A stretch of DNA of 64,000 nucleotides. Source: Paenibacillus macerans (GTDB taxonomy: Bacteria; Bacillota; Bacilli; Paenibacillales; Paenibacillaceae). The notes beneath the pieces are model-generated. The model was not told the origin of the DNA and did not search any database. It saw only the letters and a list, made by a program, of their open reading frames with translations. Below are positions 48,989 to 56,620 of the stretch, piece by piece. The stretch is from the NCBI RefSeq assembly GCF_023715465.1, contig NZ_JAMBOE010000010.1, positions 62,001 through 126,000 of the forward strand, written 5' to 3'. A program made the position numbers and the translations under genes. Each line of letters starts with the position of its first letter. Positions within the stretch are counted from its first letter, which is position 1.

Positions 48989-50272
48989 TTATTTAGAGCC
49001 TTGAGTCCATTGCATTCCCCAATTAAAAGCGCGATCGAGTTCCAAATGACCCGAAAAATATTCAACAATTCTTTCAACGCTGAAGGTCTGGTTGTTCACA
49101 TTGCGGATCATGGCGATGGCGCACATCCCTTTACGGTTGTTATGCTCGTCCAAACGCACGACAATGTCGGGCCCGCCCTGCTGCTTGATGGTTACGACAC
49201 CGTCGGCTTCCGACCAGTTGGTTACGCCTTCGTAAATAAACGCGAACACCAGCACTTTTTCGATTTCGGAGACATACCGGCCGTTAATTCTCAGGTTTTC
49301 GCCGGTTGCGACATCGCCGGTTCGATCGTCTCCGTCAAGAGCGATATACGGCAAACGGTTGAGAGAGCCAAAACTTTCGCCAAGCGCTTGAATTACGCTT
49401 TTTCTTCCATCCTTCAACTCAAATAAACAACCTAGGTCAAGATCGACGCCTTTGCTCCCGAAGAAGCCTTTTTGCTTTCTTTGGTTCCAGTTCAAGTTGA
49501 CCAGAATTTCGCCGAGATCCCCGGATTTCTTCTCCAGGTTGATCACATCGCCGCGTTTCTTCAGCTCAATTTTGGATAAGGACGGCGGCTGAGCCGAAGG
49601 TGGAGCGGGCGTCGGAGCAGGAGGCGGTGTTGCTGGTGTTGGTGTTGGTGCCGGCGTTGGTGCTGGTGTTGGAGCAGGCGACGGTTGATTTGAGGGCGAT
49701 TCTTTCACCTCAATGCCGAAGCTGCCGCACAGTGCGGCCAATCCTCCCGAATAGCCGGACCCTAGAGCGTTAAATTTCCACTCGCCATTGTATCTGTACA
49801 ATTCCCCCACAATGATTGCCGTTTCTACGGTGAAGGATTTCCCAATGTTAAAACGGATGATTTCGAGTCCGTTCGCCGGATCGACGATGCGAATGTAGGT
49901 ATCATCAAGCTGGGAGAAGTTTTGTCCTCTTTTTTCCCCGTCGTAGATCGTTAGGGCAAAAGCTATTCGCTCGTAGTGCGGCGGCACGTTCTTAAGCGAA
50001 ACGGCTAACTGTGCTTGATCCGCCACTCCGGAATAGACTTGCTTGTTATTTGACAGTACGGATATCGATTGATTGGGGCCGGTGGGATTACCGTAAAAAA
50101 TCAGATCTTCATCTTTCGTCACTTTCGAGTTCTGTGCCAATAAAAAGGCTGAAAAATCCACCTCTAAAGAGCTGTTAGCACCCAGCCAACCCATTCCAAT
50201 GATGACATTATTCAGATTTGGGTTGTTTTTCGTCAGGTCTGCCTTTTGGCCTTTAATCAAGGAGATCGTCAC
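48989..50272 (-). CDS. TerD-TerA-type two-domain protein with proline-rich linker
   Basis: A 427-residue protein: residues 1-190 are a TerD domain ('MTISLIKGQKADLTKNNPNL', 'YIRIVDPANGLEIIRFNIG', 'AIIVGELYRYNGEWKFNALGSGYSGGLAALC'). Residues 195-232 are a linker of repeated P-A-P-T, and 235-427 are a TerA-like TerD-fold domain ('LVNLNWNQRKQKGFFGSKG', 'ALDGDDRTGDVATGENLRI'). The N-terminal copy has lost most of the acidic Ca2+-binding loop, where its neighbours have G-D-N-R-T-G-E-G-D-G-D-D-E; the C-terminal copy keeps a D-G-D-D-R-T-G-D form. It is cotranscribed with the other terD genes and terC. Confidence 0.9.
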   Translation of the reverse strand: MTISLIKGQKADLTKNNPNLNNVIIGMGWLGANSSLEVDFSAFLLAQNSKVTKDEDLIFYGNPTGPNQSISVLSNNKQVYSGVADQAQLAVSLKNVPPHYERIAFALTIYDGEKRGQNFSQLDDTYIRIVDPANGLEIIRFNIGKSFTVETAIIVGELYRYNGEWKFNALGSGYSGGLAALCGSFGIEVKESPSNQPSPAPTPAPTPAPTPTPATPPPAPTPAPPSAQPPSLSKIELKKRGDVINLEKKSGDLGEILVNLNWNQRKQKGFFGSKGVDLDLGCLFELKDGRKSVIQALGESFGSLNRLPYIALDGDDRTGDVATGENLRINGRYVSEIEKVLVFAFIYEGVTNWSEADGVVTIKQQGGPDIVVRLDEHNNRKGMCAIAMIRNVNNQTFSVERIVEYFSGHLELDRAFNWGMQWTQGSK

Positions 50273-50312
50273 GAATGTACCAACCTTTCATATATGAAGA
50301 TAAAAGGAACGA

Positions 50313-50894
50313 TTATTGCGCGTCCAAACCGTAGTTTCTGCATAAAGCCGCCAGGCCCCCGTTGAAGCCGGAACCTATAGCCTGGAACTTCCACTCTTCT
50401 CCGTGACGGTACAGCTCGCAAACCACAACCGCGGTCTCCAAAGAGAAGTCTTCACCAAGATCATACCGGGCGATCTCCCGATCGGTCTCCGCATCTACAA
50501 CTCGCACGAAGGCATTGGAAACATGTCCGAAGTTTTGATTTCGAAGCGCTGCATCATGGATGGTTACGGAAATACCGACACGATGAATATGCGGAGGGAT
50601 CAGGGAGAAATCGATAATAATTTGCTCATCATCGCCGTCGCCCTCTCCTGTCCGGTTATCTCCAGTATGTATGACAGAGCCGTTTGGAGTCTTGGGATTG
50701 TTATAGAATACAAAGTCCTCGACCCCTTTTGCCTTCCCGTCCGCATGCAGAAGAAACGCGGAGGCATCAAGGTCGTAGTCTTGTCCGGTGCTGTATTTAT
50801 TGATATCCCATCCTAAACCAATGAGTGCCTTTTTTAGTCCTGGGTTCGTTTTCGTCAAATCAATACGCTGGCCTTTTGACAGGCTGATGGTCAT
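50313..50894 (-). CDS. terD: TerD family protein (copy 4)
   Basis: A 193-residue single-domain TerD protein with 'YDLDASAFLLHADGKAKG', the Ca2+-binding loop 'HTGDNRTGEGDGDDEQIII' near residue 80 and 'AVVVCELYRHGEEWKFQAIGSGFNGGLAALC'. It is cytosolic, with no signal peptide. I chose the ATG at 50894 with GGGAGGG 6 nt upstream; a longer frame adds 17 residues outside the family pattern. It lies 24 bp after the previous terD gene. Confidence 0.95.
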   Translation of the reverse strand: MTISLSKGQRIDLTKTNPGLKKALIGLGWDINKYSTGQDYDLDASAFLLHADGKAKGVEDFVFYNNPKTPNGSVIHTGDNRTGEGDGDDEQIIIDFSLIPPHIHRVGISVTIHDAALRNQNFGHVSNAFVRVVDAETDREIARYDLGEDFSLETAVVVCELYRHGEEWKFQAIGSGFNGGLAALCRNYGLDAQ

Positions 50895-50917
50895 CCGGAT
50901 CCCTCCCTGTGTATATG

Positions 50918-51496
50918 TTAGATGCTGATTCCAAAATCTCTGCAAAGTCCGGCCAAGCCATCTTTAAACCCGCTGCCGACGGCACTGAACTTCCATTCCG
51001 CTCCATGACGGTAAAGTTCCCCTACGACCACGGCCGTTTCTACGGAATAATCTTCACCGAGGTCGTAACGGATCAGTTCCTCGCCGGTAGCTTCATTCAC
51101 AACGCGCACATAAGAGTTTGCCACTTGGCCGAAGTTCTGGTTTCTTTCTTGAGCTTCGTGGATCGTAATGCAGAAGGCAATTTTGTTAATATTCGCAGGT
51201 ATGTTAGCCAGGTCGAGCTTAATCGTTTCATCGTCGCCCGCACCCTCGCCCGTTCTGTTGTCCCCCGAGAGGACGATCGAATTGTTGCTGTTGGCGGGGT
51301 TGTTATAGAACATAAAGTCGGCATCCGAATTGACCTTGCCGTTCTCGTTGAGGCAGAAAGCGGATGCGTCCAGATCGAATTCTTTACCGCCGTCGTACTT
51401 GTTCGTATCCCAGCCAAGACCAACAACGATTTTCGTCAAACCCGGATTTGATTTGGTAAGATCAACCTTTTGACCCTTTGATAGATTAACTGCCAC
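50918..51496 (-). CDS. terD: TerD family protein (copy 3)
   Basis: A 192-residue TerD protein. It has 'FDLDASAFCLNENGKVNSDA', 'LSGDNRTGEGAGDDETIKLD' near residue 78 and 'AVVVGELYRHGAEWKFSAVGSGFKDGLAGLC'. It is closest to copy 2 and probably a recent duplicate. The start is a GTG at 51496 after AAGGGGCGAG. A hairpin with a T-run lies between it and copy 2, so expression may step down here. Confidence 0.95.
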   Translation of the reverse strand: MAVNLSKGQKVDLTKSNPGLTKIVVGLGWDTNKYDGGKEFDLDASAFCLNENGKVNSDADFMFYNNPANSNNSIVLSGDNRTGEGAGDDETIKLDLANIPANINKIAFCITIHEAQERNQNFGQVANSYVRVVNEATGEELIRYDLGEDYSVETAVVVGELYRHGAEWKFSAVGSGFKDGLAGLCRDFGISI

Positions 51497-51530
51497 CTTG
51501 CTCGCCCCTTCGTTTATGAGTAAGAAAAAG

Positions 51531-51552
51531 GGCCGCCTGTCTTAAGACGGCC
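51531..51552 (-). terminator. Hairpin between terD copies 2 and 3, possible partial terminator
   Basis: On the minus strand GGCC-GTC-N-TTAA-GAC-N4-GGCC folds into a short hairpin and is followed by C-TTTTT. It lies inside an otherwise continuous run of terD genes, so partial termination could set different levels for upstream and downstream genes. Confidence 0.5.
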
Positions 51553-51573
51553 GGTAGAATATGAAAGGCTGTA

Positions 51574-52149
51574 TTAGGACAGGCCAAAGTCGCGTACAAG
51601 TCCGGCCAAGCCGTCCTTATAGCCGCTGCCTACCGCATTAAACTTCCATTCGCCGTTATTGCGGTATAACTCGCCCACGACAATCGCCGTTTCAACGGAG
51701 AAATCCTCGCCAAGATCGTAACGGAGCAGTTCTTCATTGTTGGCTTCATTAACAATCCGCACAAAGGCGTTGGAAACTTGCCCAAAGTTCTGACTGCGCG
51801 CAGCCGCGTCATAAATCGTAATACAGAAAGAGATTTTGTCGGTCTCCTCAGGTACGGCCGCAAGATCTACCTTCAGCTGCTCGTCGTCCCCTTCACCTTC
51901 ACCAGTACGGTTGTCACCGGTATGTAGCACAGAGCCATTGCTGTTTTGCGTGTTATTGTAGAAAATAAAATCCTTTTCGCTTGCTGCTTTGCCGGAAGCG
52001 TTCAGGCAAAAAGCCGAAGCGTCCAAGTCAAAATCCTGGCCGCCGTCATATTTGTTTGTATCCCAACCAAGTCCCACAATGACTTTCGTGAGACCCGGGT
52101 TTGTTTTCGTGAGGTCGATTTTCTGGCCTTTTTCCAAACTGATAGACAT
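51574..52149 (-). CDS. terD: TerD family protein (copy 2)
   Basis: A 191-residue TerD protein with 'FDLDASAFCLNASGKAASEKD', 'HTGDNRTGEGEGDDEQLKVD' near residue 77 and 'AIVVGELYRNNGEWKFNAVGSGYKDGLAGLV'. All Ca2+-binding positions seen in TerD proteins are acidic here. It follows copy 1 by 27 bp. Confidence 0.95.
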   Translation of the reverse strand: MSISLEKGQKIDLTKTNPGLTKVIVGLGWDTNKYDGGQDFDLDASAFCLNASGKAASEKDFIFYNNTQNSNGSVLHTGDNRTGEGEGDDEQLKVDLAAVPEETDKISFCITIYDAAARSQNFGQVSNAFVRIVNEANNEELLRYDLGEDFSVETAIVVGELYRNNGEWKFNAVGSGYKDGLAGLVRDFGLS

Positions 52150-52176
52150 AGATTAGCAGCTCCCTTGTTAAATTTA

Positions 52177-52779
52177 TTAAACGTATCGGCTCGCCAATTC
52201 ATTGATATGTGCAGCATGTGCACCCTCGCCCAGAGCGTTAAACTTCCATTCGCCGTTATGACGATAGATTTCGCCCACGAGCAACGCGGTCATCCCCGCG
52301 TAGCTGTCCGTTAGATTAAACCGGATCAGTTCCTGGTTGTTTGCCGGATTTACGACCCGGATGAACGCCGATTTGATCATTCCAAAATCCTGGCCGCGAG
52401 CTTCGCATTGATAGATGTTAACTACCATCAGTATTTTTTCCACATTGGAAGGGACATGGGCAAGATCAACGATAATTTGCTCATCATCGCCATCCCCTTC
52501 TCCTGTTAAATTATCGCCCGTATGTTGTACGGAGCCGCACGGGCTCTTCAAGTTATAGAAACATACGATATTTTCTTTCTTTTCCAGCTTGCCGCCGGCA
52601 TTTAGCAGGAGCGCCGAAGCGTCACAGTCGATATTGGCTGTTCCTTTCTTCTTTCTCCCGAAAAATCCGCGCGTTTCGGTTTCCGCCGGATCCCAGCCTA
52701 AACCTACGATAATGTTGGACAGTCCCGCATTGTTTTTGGTCAAGTCAACTTTCTGGCCTTTAACAAGAGAAATTGACAC
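52177..52779 (-). CDS. terD: TerD family protein (copy 1, first gene of the operon)
   Basis: A 200-residue TerD protein with an insert after 'IIVGLGWDPAETETRG' ('FFGRKKKGTANID'), then 'CDASALLLNAGGKLEKKENI' and the Ca2+ loop 'HTGDNLTGEGDGDDEQIIVD'. The C-terminus is shorter and different ('HAAHINELASRYV'), so it is the most divergent copy, near the TerZ/TerF type. The start is a GTG at 52779, 5 nt after GGGGGTGA. It heads the terD-terC operon. Confidence 0.93.
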   Translation of the reverse strand: MSISLVKGQKVDLTKNNAGLSNIIVGLGWDPAETETRGFFGRKKKGTANIDCDASALLLNAGGKLEKKENIVCFYNLKSPCGSVQHTGDNLTGEGDGDDEQIIVDLAHVPSNVEKILMVVNIYQCEARGQDFGMIKSAFIRVVNPANNQELIRFNLTDSYAGMTALLVGEIYRHNGEWKFNALGEGAHAAHINELASRYV

Positions 52780-52816
52780 GCTTTTCACCCCCTTCCAGAT
52801 AGTGCCTTATTACTAG

Positions 52817-52822
52817 ATTATA
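52817..52822 (-). promoter_or_regulatory. Candidate -10 box (TATAAT) for the terD operon
   Basis: TATAAT on the minus strand, 38 bp before the first terD start. There is no standard -35 at 17 bp. I also saw no clear ECF or SigB pair here, so the controlling sigma factor cannot be named. Confidence 0.35.
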
Positions 52823-52960
52823 AACTATTTTCAACAGAGAAACCTATGTTTTGACATAAAATTAATGATTAAATCCACGTAAATTCGCCACTTTCTGTCG
52901 CATTATGCTGGGTAAATTCCGTTTATTGGGAAAAGATTCCACCTACATCCAATAAGGTAT

Positions 52961-53144
52961 TAACGGACACCAGCGACCTTATCCGCCCATTTCCCGGGTA
53001 TTTCCCAGGCTAACGGACTCACGTGACTCTATTTGGCTCAAAACCAGTGCACCCGGGCCGATTTGAGGTAAATAAGGTCATCTGTGTCCGTTAACATTTC
53101 TCGAACCTCCGTTTTTCCGCAGATAACGGCTCTGGTGTCCCTTA
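52961..53144. repeat. Nested repeat element A: four 23-nt units, two forward and two inverted
   Basis: Units at 52961-52983 and 53011-53033 (forward) and 53071-53093 and 53122-53144 (inverted). Read in the same sense, all start TAA(C/G)GGAC and end TAT plus T or C. Outer units share ACACCAG after the start; inner units differ from them. Start-to-start distances are 50, 60 and 51 nt. As RNA or single-stranded DNA, unit 1 can pair with 4 and unit 2 with 3, giving a nested hairpin. A diverged element with the same layout is at 61173-61355. The rest of the 52823-53222 gap holds no gene. Confidence 0.75.
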
Positions 53145-53222
53145 GCCTTCAGATTCCTCTTCTCCTCCCTTCTCTACCTGCGCATCCTCCTCTACCCGCC
53201 GAAAATTTTATTATCTAAAAAA

Positions 53223-53260
53223 AGCCGAGACAGCAGGGCATTCCCCATGCTGTCTCGGCT
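53223..53260 (-). terminator. Strong terminator of the lost S-layer-type gene
   Basis: A perfect 13-bp stem (AGCCGAGACAGCA) with a 12-nt loop, followed on the minus strand by TTTTTTT. It lies 14 bp beyond the stop codon of the SLH remnant. Confidence 0.9.
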
Positions 53261-53274
53261 CCTTGAAGTAAGAA

Positions 53275-53623
53275 CTATTGCGCAATAACTTCCTGCTTCT
53301 CTTGATCAATGATGTAGCTATGCGCCGTCGCGGCTTCTTCGATATCTTGGAACGCCCAGTGCGTTGCCGGTACATCCGGGAAGGATGGCTTGGTTACGCC
53401 ATGCAGCGGACCGCGTTCAAACATCCGGTTGAGCATCACTACCGCTTCGGCGCGCGATGCATAGGCATTTGGCTTGAAGCTTCGTGTCTACCGTAATCGT
53501 CTTCGTTGCGGTATTCGTTTTGCCGTCTTTCGTCGCGTTATAAATTGCTGCTTGTTGAATTGTTACAATTAAAAAATTACGTACTACTGTATTGCCAGAA
53601 ATTTTCCGCCCAGAGATCCCCAA
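53275..53623 (-). pseudogene. Remnant of an SLH-domain (S-layer-type) surface protein, internally deleted
   Basis: The last 68 codons (53275-53481) read 'FKPNAYASRAEAVVMLNRMF' then 'FPDVPATHWAFQDIEEAATA' and a stop, the end of an SLH domain array. Upstream, in another frame, the minus strand reads 'AAIYNATKDGKTNTATKTIT' and 'VDTKLQ', text typical of the repeat region of large surface proteins. The two join near 53480 with a frame change, so a large middle part was deleted. The terminator after it is intact, which suggests the loss is recent. Confidence 0.75.
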
Positions 53624-53709
53624 GGAATATCTATCAGGGAATATAATATATACTTAGTTCAGATAAGAGGATTTCGTTCCTCAGCCATTTAAAAAAGGAG
53701 TACATTTTA

Positions 53710-54366
53710 ATGAAGCAAAATATCAAGAAACTGATCATCGCCCAAGCTGAAAACGACGTGAAAATAGCGCTGGAAAAGGAAAGCACTGGCCATGATTGGG
53801 GGCACATTCAGCGGGTCACCCGGTTAGCCAGAACCATCGCTTTGCAGGAGGGCGCAGATCTGTATATTTGTGAGCTCGCCGCGCTTCTTCATGATCTGGC
53901 CGATGCCAAACTGAATCCCAGCGAGGAGCACGGTCTTCGGAAGGTAAGCGCTTGGTTAGAGGAGCATGGCGTGGAGCCCGAAGATGCCGAGCACGTGATG
54001 GAGATCATCTCTACGATGTCTTTTAAGGGCGGAAATTCTGGCCCCATGAAAACCCTCGAAGGCCAGGTTGTGCAGGACGCCGACCGATTGGACGCAATTG
54101 GCGCGATTGGCATCGCGCGCGTTTTCACCTATTCCGGGGCGAAGGGGAGAGCGATGCACGATCCTGCGGTGAAGCCGAGAGCCGCCATGACGGAAAGCGA
54201 ATATAGAAATGGGCAGGATACCGCGATCAATCACTTTTACGAAAAACTGTTGAAACTGAAAGATTTGATGAACACCACGCACGGGAAGGCCTTGGCCGAA
54301 CAAAGGCATCAATTTATGCTGGAATATCTGGAGCAGTTTTACGCCGAGTGGGACGGGGAAAAATAG
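53710..54366 (+). CDS. HD-domain phosphohydrolase, YedJ-like
   Basis: A 218-residue HD protein. Metal ligands are 'TGHDWGHIQRVTRLARTIA' near residue 28, 'ELAALLHDLADAKLNPSEEHG' near 56-76 (HD), and 'VVQDADRLDAIGAIGIARVF' near 120 (Asp). The order H...HD...D and the R-L-D-A-I-G-A motif are those of the YedJ/YpgQ group, some of which hydrolyse nucleoside triphosphates. AAAAAAGGAG precedes the ATG. It stands alone between the S-layer remnant and a terminator. Confidence 0.88.
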   Translation: MKQNIKKLIIAQAENDVKIALEKESTGHDWGHIQRVTRLARTIALQEGADLYICELAALLHDLADAKLNPSEEHGLRKVSAWLEEHGVEPEDAEHVMEIISTMSFKGGNSGPMKTLEGQVVQDADRLDAIGAIGIARVFTYSGAKGRAMHDPAVKPRAAMTESEYRNGQDTAINHFYEKLLKLKDLMNTTHGKALAEQRHQFMLEYLEQFYAEWDGEK

Positions 54367-54393
54367 GGGATCAACGAAGTCCGAGATACACGT

Positions 54394-54438
54394 AAAGAGG
54401 AACGTCCCGCTCCGTTAAGGAGCAGGGCGATCCTCTTT
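54394..54438. terminator. Bidirectional terminator between HD hydrolase and YheC/D genes
   Basis: AAAGAGGA and TCCTCTTT arms, with an inner GCTCC/GGAGC hairpin. It is A-rich before and T-rich after, and its end touches the stop codon of the leftward YheC/D-type gene. Confidence 0.75.
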
Positions 54439-55172
54439 CATAGTTTTTTCCCGATGCTTTGCTTGTTTTCCATAATGGTTCTAATCATGGTACGATCAGA
54501 GAGTTGAGTAAATAACCTATGGCCCGGATGTGAATTGGCTTCAATGATCCAAATGCGGCCATTCTCGTCTATGGCTAGATCAACGCCCAATTCATTAATC
54601 AAATGCCGTTTATTAATCGTTCTGGCAATGGCCATGGACAGCTCCTCTATTTTGCGATAACAGGCGTCCACTTTGGTTTGGTTGTTGTGAAAAATGCTTA
54701 AGAGAACCTTTTGCAAAGGTTCCGCATGCCCCCCTTTAAGATAGTTGGTCACAAACTTGTGAGGAGCGGCAACACGGGCGGCCATCCCCGCAATGATCCA
54801 ATGATTCTTCGGCTTCTGCAGGTATACACGGATATCAAAGATCGTCCTATGATACTTCGCCAATCGCAAGCCCCTCTGTACCAAGTACCGGTGCTTGGGT
54901 TTCCGATAGGAATGAATCGCTTTTATGACAGCGCCAGCTCCGACAATCTTCAGACTTGGACCGCAACGGACCTCATATCCCCCGCGCAATCTCTTGACAC
55001 GGATGATTCCGCTGCCGCCGCTTCCCTGGTCAGGTTTTATGAAGACGGAGGAACAGTTTTTCAGCATTCGTAAGGTCCTTGAGCCCGTCATCCAGTGAGT
55101 TTCAGGCAAATACGTACGCAAGACAGGATTCTGTAACATCTCCTGATGCTTTCTCATTTTCCCAATGGCCAT
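54438..55172 (-). CDS. YheC/YheD-type ATP-grasp, endospore-coat-associated
   Basis: A 244-residue ATP-grasp protein: 'SVFIKPDQGSGGSGIIRVKR' near residue 44, 'RTIFDIRVYLQKPKNHWIIAG' near 108, and 'LGVDLAIDENGRIWIIEANSHPGHRLF' near 198-224. It is a paralogue of the protein encoded at 29855-30595. The N-terminus 'MAIGKMRKHQEMLQNPVLRTYLPETHW' fits the family. I start it at 55172 after AGAGGATG; an ATG at 55268 adds 32 residues and overlaps the YmaF gene. It is downstream of the YmaF gene in the same direction, so the two are probably coexpressed in sporulation. Confidence 0.85.
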   Translation of the reverse strand: MAIGKMRKHQEMLQNPVLRTYLPETHWMTGSRTLRMLKNCSSVFIKPDQGSGGSGIIRVKRLRGGYEVRCGPSLKIVGAGAVIKAIHSYRKPKHRYLVQRGLRLAKYHRTIFDIRVYLQKPKNHWIIAGMAARVAAPHKFVTNYLKGGHAEPLQKVLLSIFHNNQTKVDACYRKIEELSMAIARTINKRHLINELGVDLAIDENGRIWIIEANSHPGHRLFTQLSDRTMIRTIMENKQSIGKKL

Positions 55173-55248
55173 TGACATCCTCTTCTCTTGTTGGAGGGAA
55201 CTTTCCGTCCCCTCCAGCTTATCAATTGCTGCGGGATCAGCAGGCCTC

Positions 55249-55638
55249 TTAATCGCCGATGACTTCATTTCCTGTGTTTCCGTGATAAAAATGAGTATGC
55301 GGCGTAGCGCCGTTGACCGTCGTCACCCCTTCAAAATGATGAATATGGCCTCCGCCGTGGAAGGGAATAGCCGGGCCGGTGACGCCTGTAATCACGTGGG
55401 AATGCCCGTCATCAAATGACGTAACCGTATGGTAACGGTGGGTATGCTGCACCCCGCTGGGGGCCGGGGCCGTCAATCCCGCGTAGGCATGACGATGCCC
55501 TACGTCAAATGAAGTGATCCCCTTAAATTCGTGCGAGTGAACCGGTCTTCCTCCCCACGACGTAATGTACAGCTTATGCGAATGGCTTCCATCCGATTCC
55601 GTGGATGAAATCACAACTCCCTTGACCGGTATCTTCAT
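55249..55638 (-). CDS. ymaF: YmaF family protein, histidine-rich
   Basis: A 129-residue protein built of repeats with H-x-H pairs about every 20 residues: 'SDGSHSHKLYITSW', 'VHSHEFKGITSFDVGHRHAY', 'VQHTHRYHTVTSFDDGHSHVI', 'GHIHHFEGVTT' and 'TPHTHFYHGNT'. This is the YmaF family; the dense histidines suggest metal binding, but its role is not established. AAGGAGG precedes the ATG at 55638. It is cotranscribed with the YheC/D gene that follows. Confidence 0.88.
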   Translation of the reverse strand: MKIPVKGVVISSTESDGSHSHKLYITSWGGRPVHSHEFKGITSFDVGHRHAYAGLTAPAPSGVQHTHRYHTVTSFDDGHSHVITGVTGPAIPFHGGGHIHHFEGVTTVNGATPHTHFYHGNTGNEVIGD

Positions 55639-55784
55639 GGATAACCTCCTTCCCCTTCTGTTCACAATCTCATGTTACTGTATGCCAAACACCTAGAAAT
55701 TCCTGTGCCATAGTCCAATGGAAGATGATAAAGGCCTGGTTCAGGATACGGATATTGTCAAATCCGAAGTACTTAACGCAAAAA

Positions 55785-55804
55785 AGCGGCCTGCTAAGGC
55801 CGCT
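55785..55804. terminator. Terminator after sigI
   Basis: A perfect 7-bp GC-rich stem (AGCGGCC) with a 6-nt loop, followed on the minus strand by TTTTTT. It lies 28 bp beyond the sigI stop. Confidence 0.8.
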
Positions 55805-55831
55805 CTTCAACTTAGAACGATATTAAACTCG

Positions 55832-56557
55832 TTACAATTGCTCTACATACCGCGTATCCTCTTCCATCCTTGTAAACGAGAGGCTCTCGCGGATTCTCGT
55901 AAAATCCTCGCAGCCGAAAATCAGGATTAGCGATATCAGATACTTGCGATTGCGTTCCAGTGTCTTTTGGCTGACGTTGATCTCTTTGGTCATGGCCTTC
56001 AAGGGAAGCTTCTTTTTGTGCAAAAGATCGTTAAGCCAATCCTGTTTGTTGCAAAAATAGCGGGCAATCCGCACCAGCATTTGCCGGGTATCCCGGTGGT
56101 TTGGCATGATCTCTTCCAGCTCCCGAAGACAGATGCCGAATTCCCGGAGCCTTTCGTCATAGCTGGCCAATTCCTCCGCCAACGCCGCAGCTCGTTCCTG
56201 CCTTTCAAAGGCATCCAGCGAGCTCGCATTATCGGCAATGCACAGCATTTCTTTCCAGTCAGCTTCGTTTTGGAAAATTTTTATTTTTTTCCGAAAATCA
56301 TCGATCAATCGTCTGCGGATCATAAGAAACGCAAAATTATTAAATGTTTTGCCATACTCCGTACGGTATCGATCGACAGCTTCATTGAAGGCGATCAAAC
56401 CTATGCTAGCTTCATCATCATTCCATCCAACCTGGCGTTTGCAGACGTGTTTGACAACCTTCAATATAAAGGGCCGATATTGACCAATCAGAGCCGACCG
56501 TGCCTGCTCATCGCCACCGCGAATCTGCGGCAAGCATTCTTCGGATAAGTTGTTCAT
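55832..56557 (-). CDS. sigI: SigI-family RNA polymerase sigma factor
   Basis: A 241-residue sigma factor. Region 2 is 'RPFILKVVKHVCKRQVGWNDDEASIGLIAFNEAVDRY' and 'TFNNFAFLMIRRRLIDDFRKK' (residues about 30-95). The C-terminal domain ends with the SigI signature 'KLPLKAMTKEINVSQKTLERNRKYLISLILIF'. SigI factors answer heat or polysaccharides and usually come with an anti-sigma RsgI gene just downstream; here a terminator and the YmaF gene follow, with no rsgI. It lies 63 bp from the end of a GH44-GH26 gene, in the same direction. The ATG at 56557 is 7 nt after GGAAAGTGA. Confidence 0.9.
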   Translation of the reverse strand: MNNLSEECLPQIRGGDEQARSALIGQYRPFILKVVKHVCKRQVGWNDDEASIGLIAFNEAVDRYRTEYGKTFNNFAFLMIRRRLIDDFRKKIKIFQNEADWKEMLCIADNASSLDAFERQERAAALAEELASYDERLREFGICLRELEEIMPNHRDTRQMLVRIARYFCNKQDWLNDLLHKKKLPLKAMTKEINVSQKTLERNRKYLISLILIFGCEDFTRIRESLSFTRMEEDTRYVEQL

Positions 56558-56620
56558 CTGGCAATCACTTTCCACTTTGTAATCACTTCATTTTTTTGTA
56601 GTGTGGGTGGTTTATGACCA

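Noticed and set aside
49620..49680. Tandem GGTGTT-type repeat that could be read as a DNA repeat element
   Set aside because: It is the coding sequence of the P-A-P-T linker in the TerD-TerA protein.
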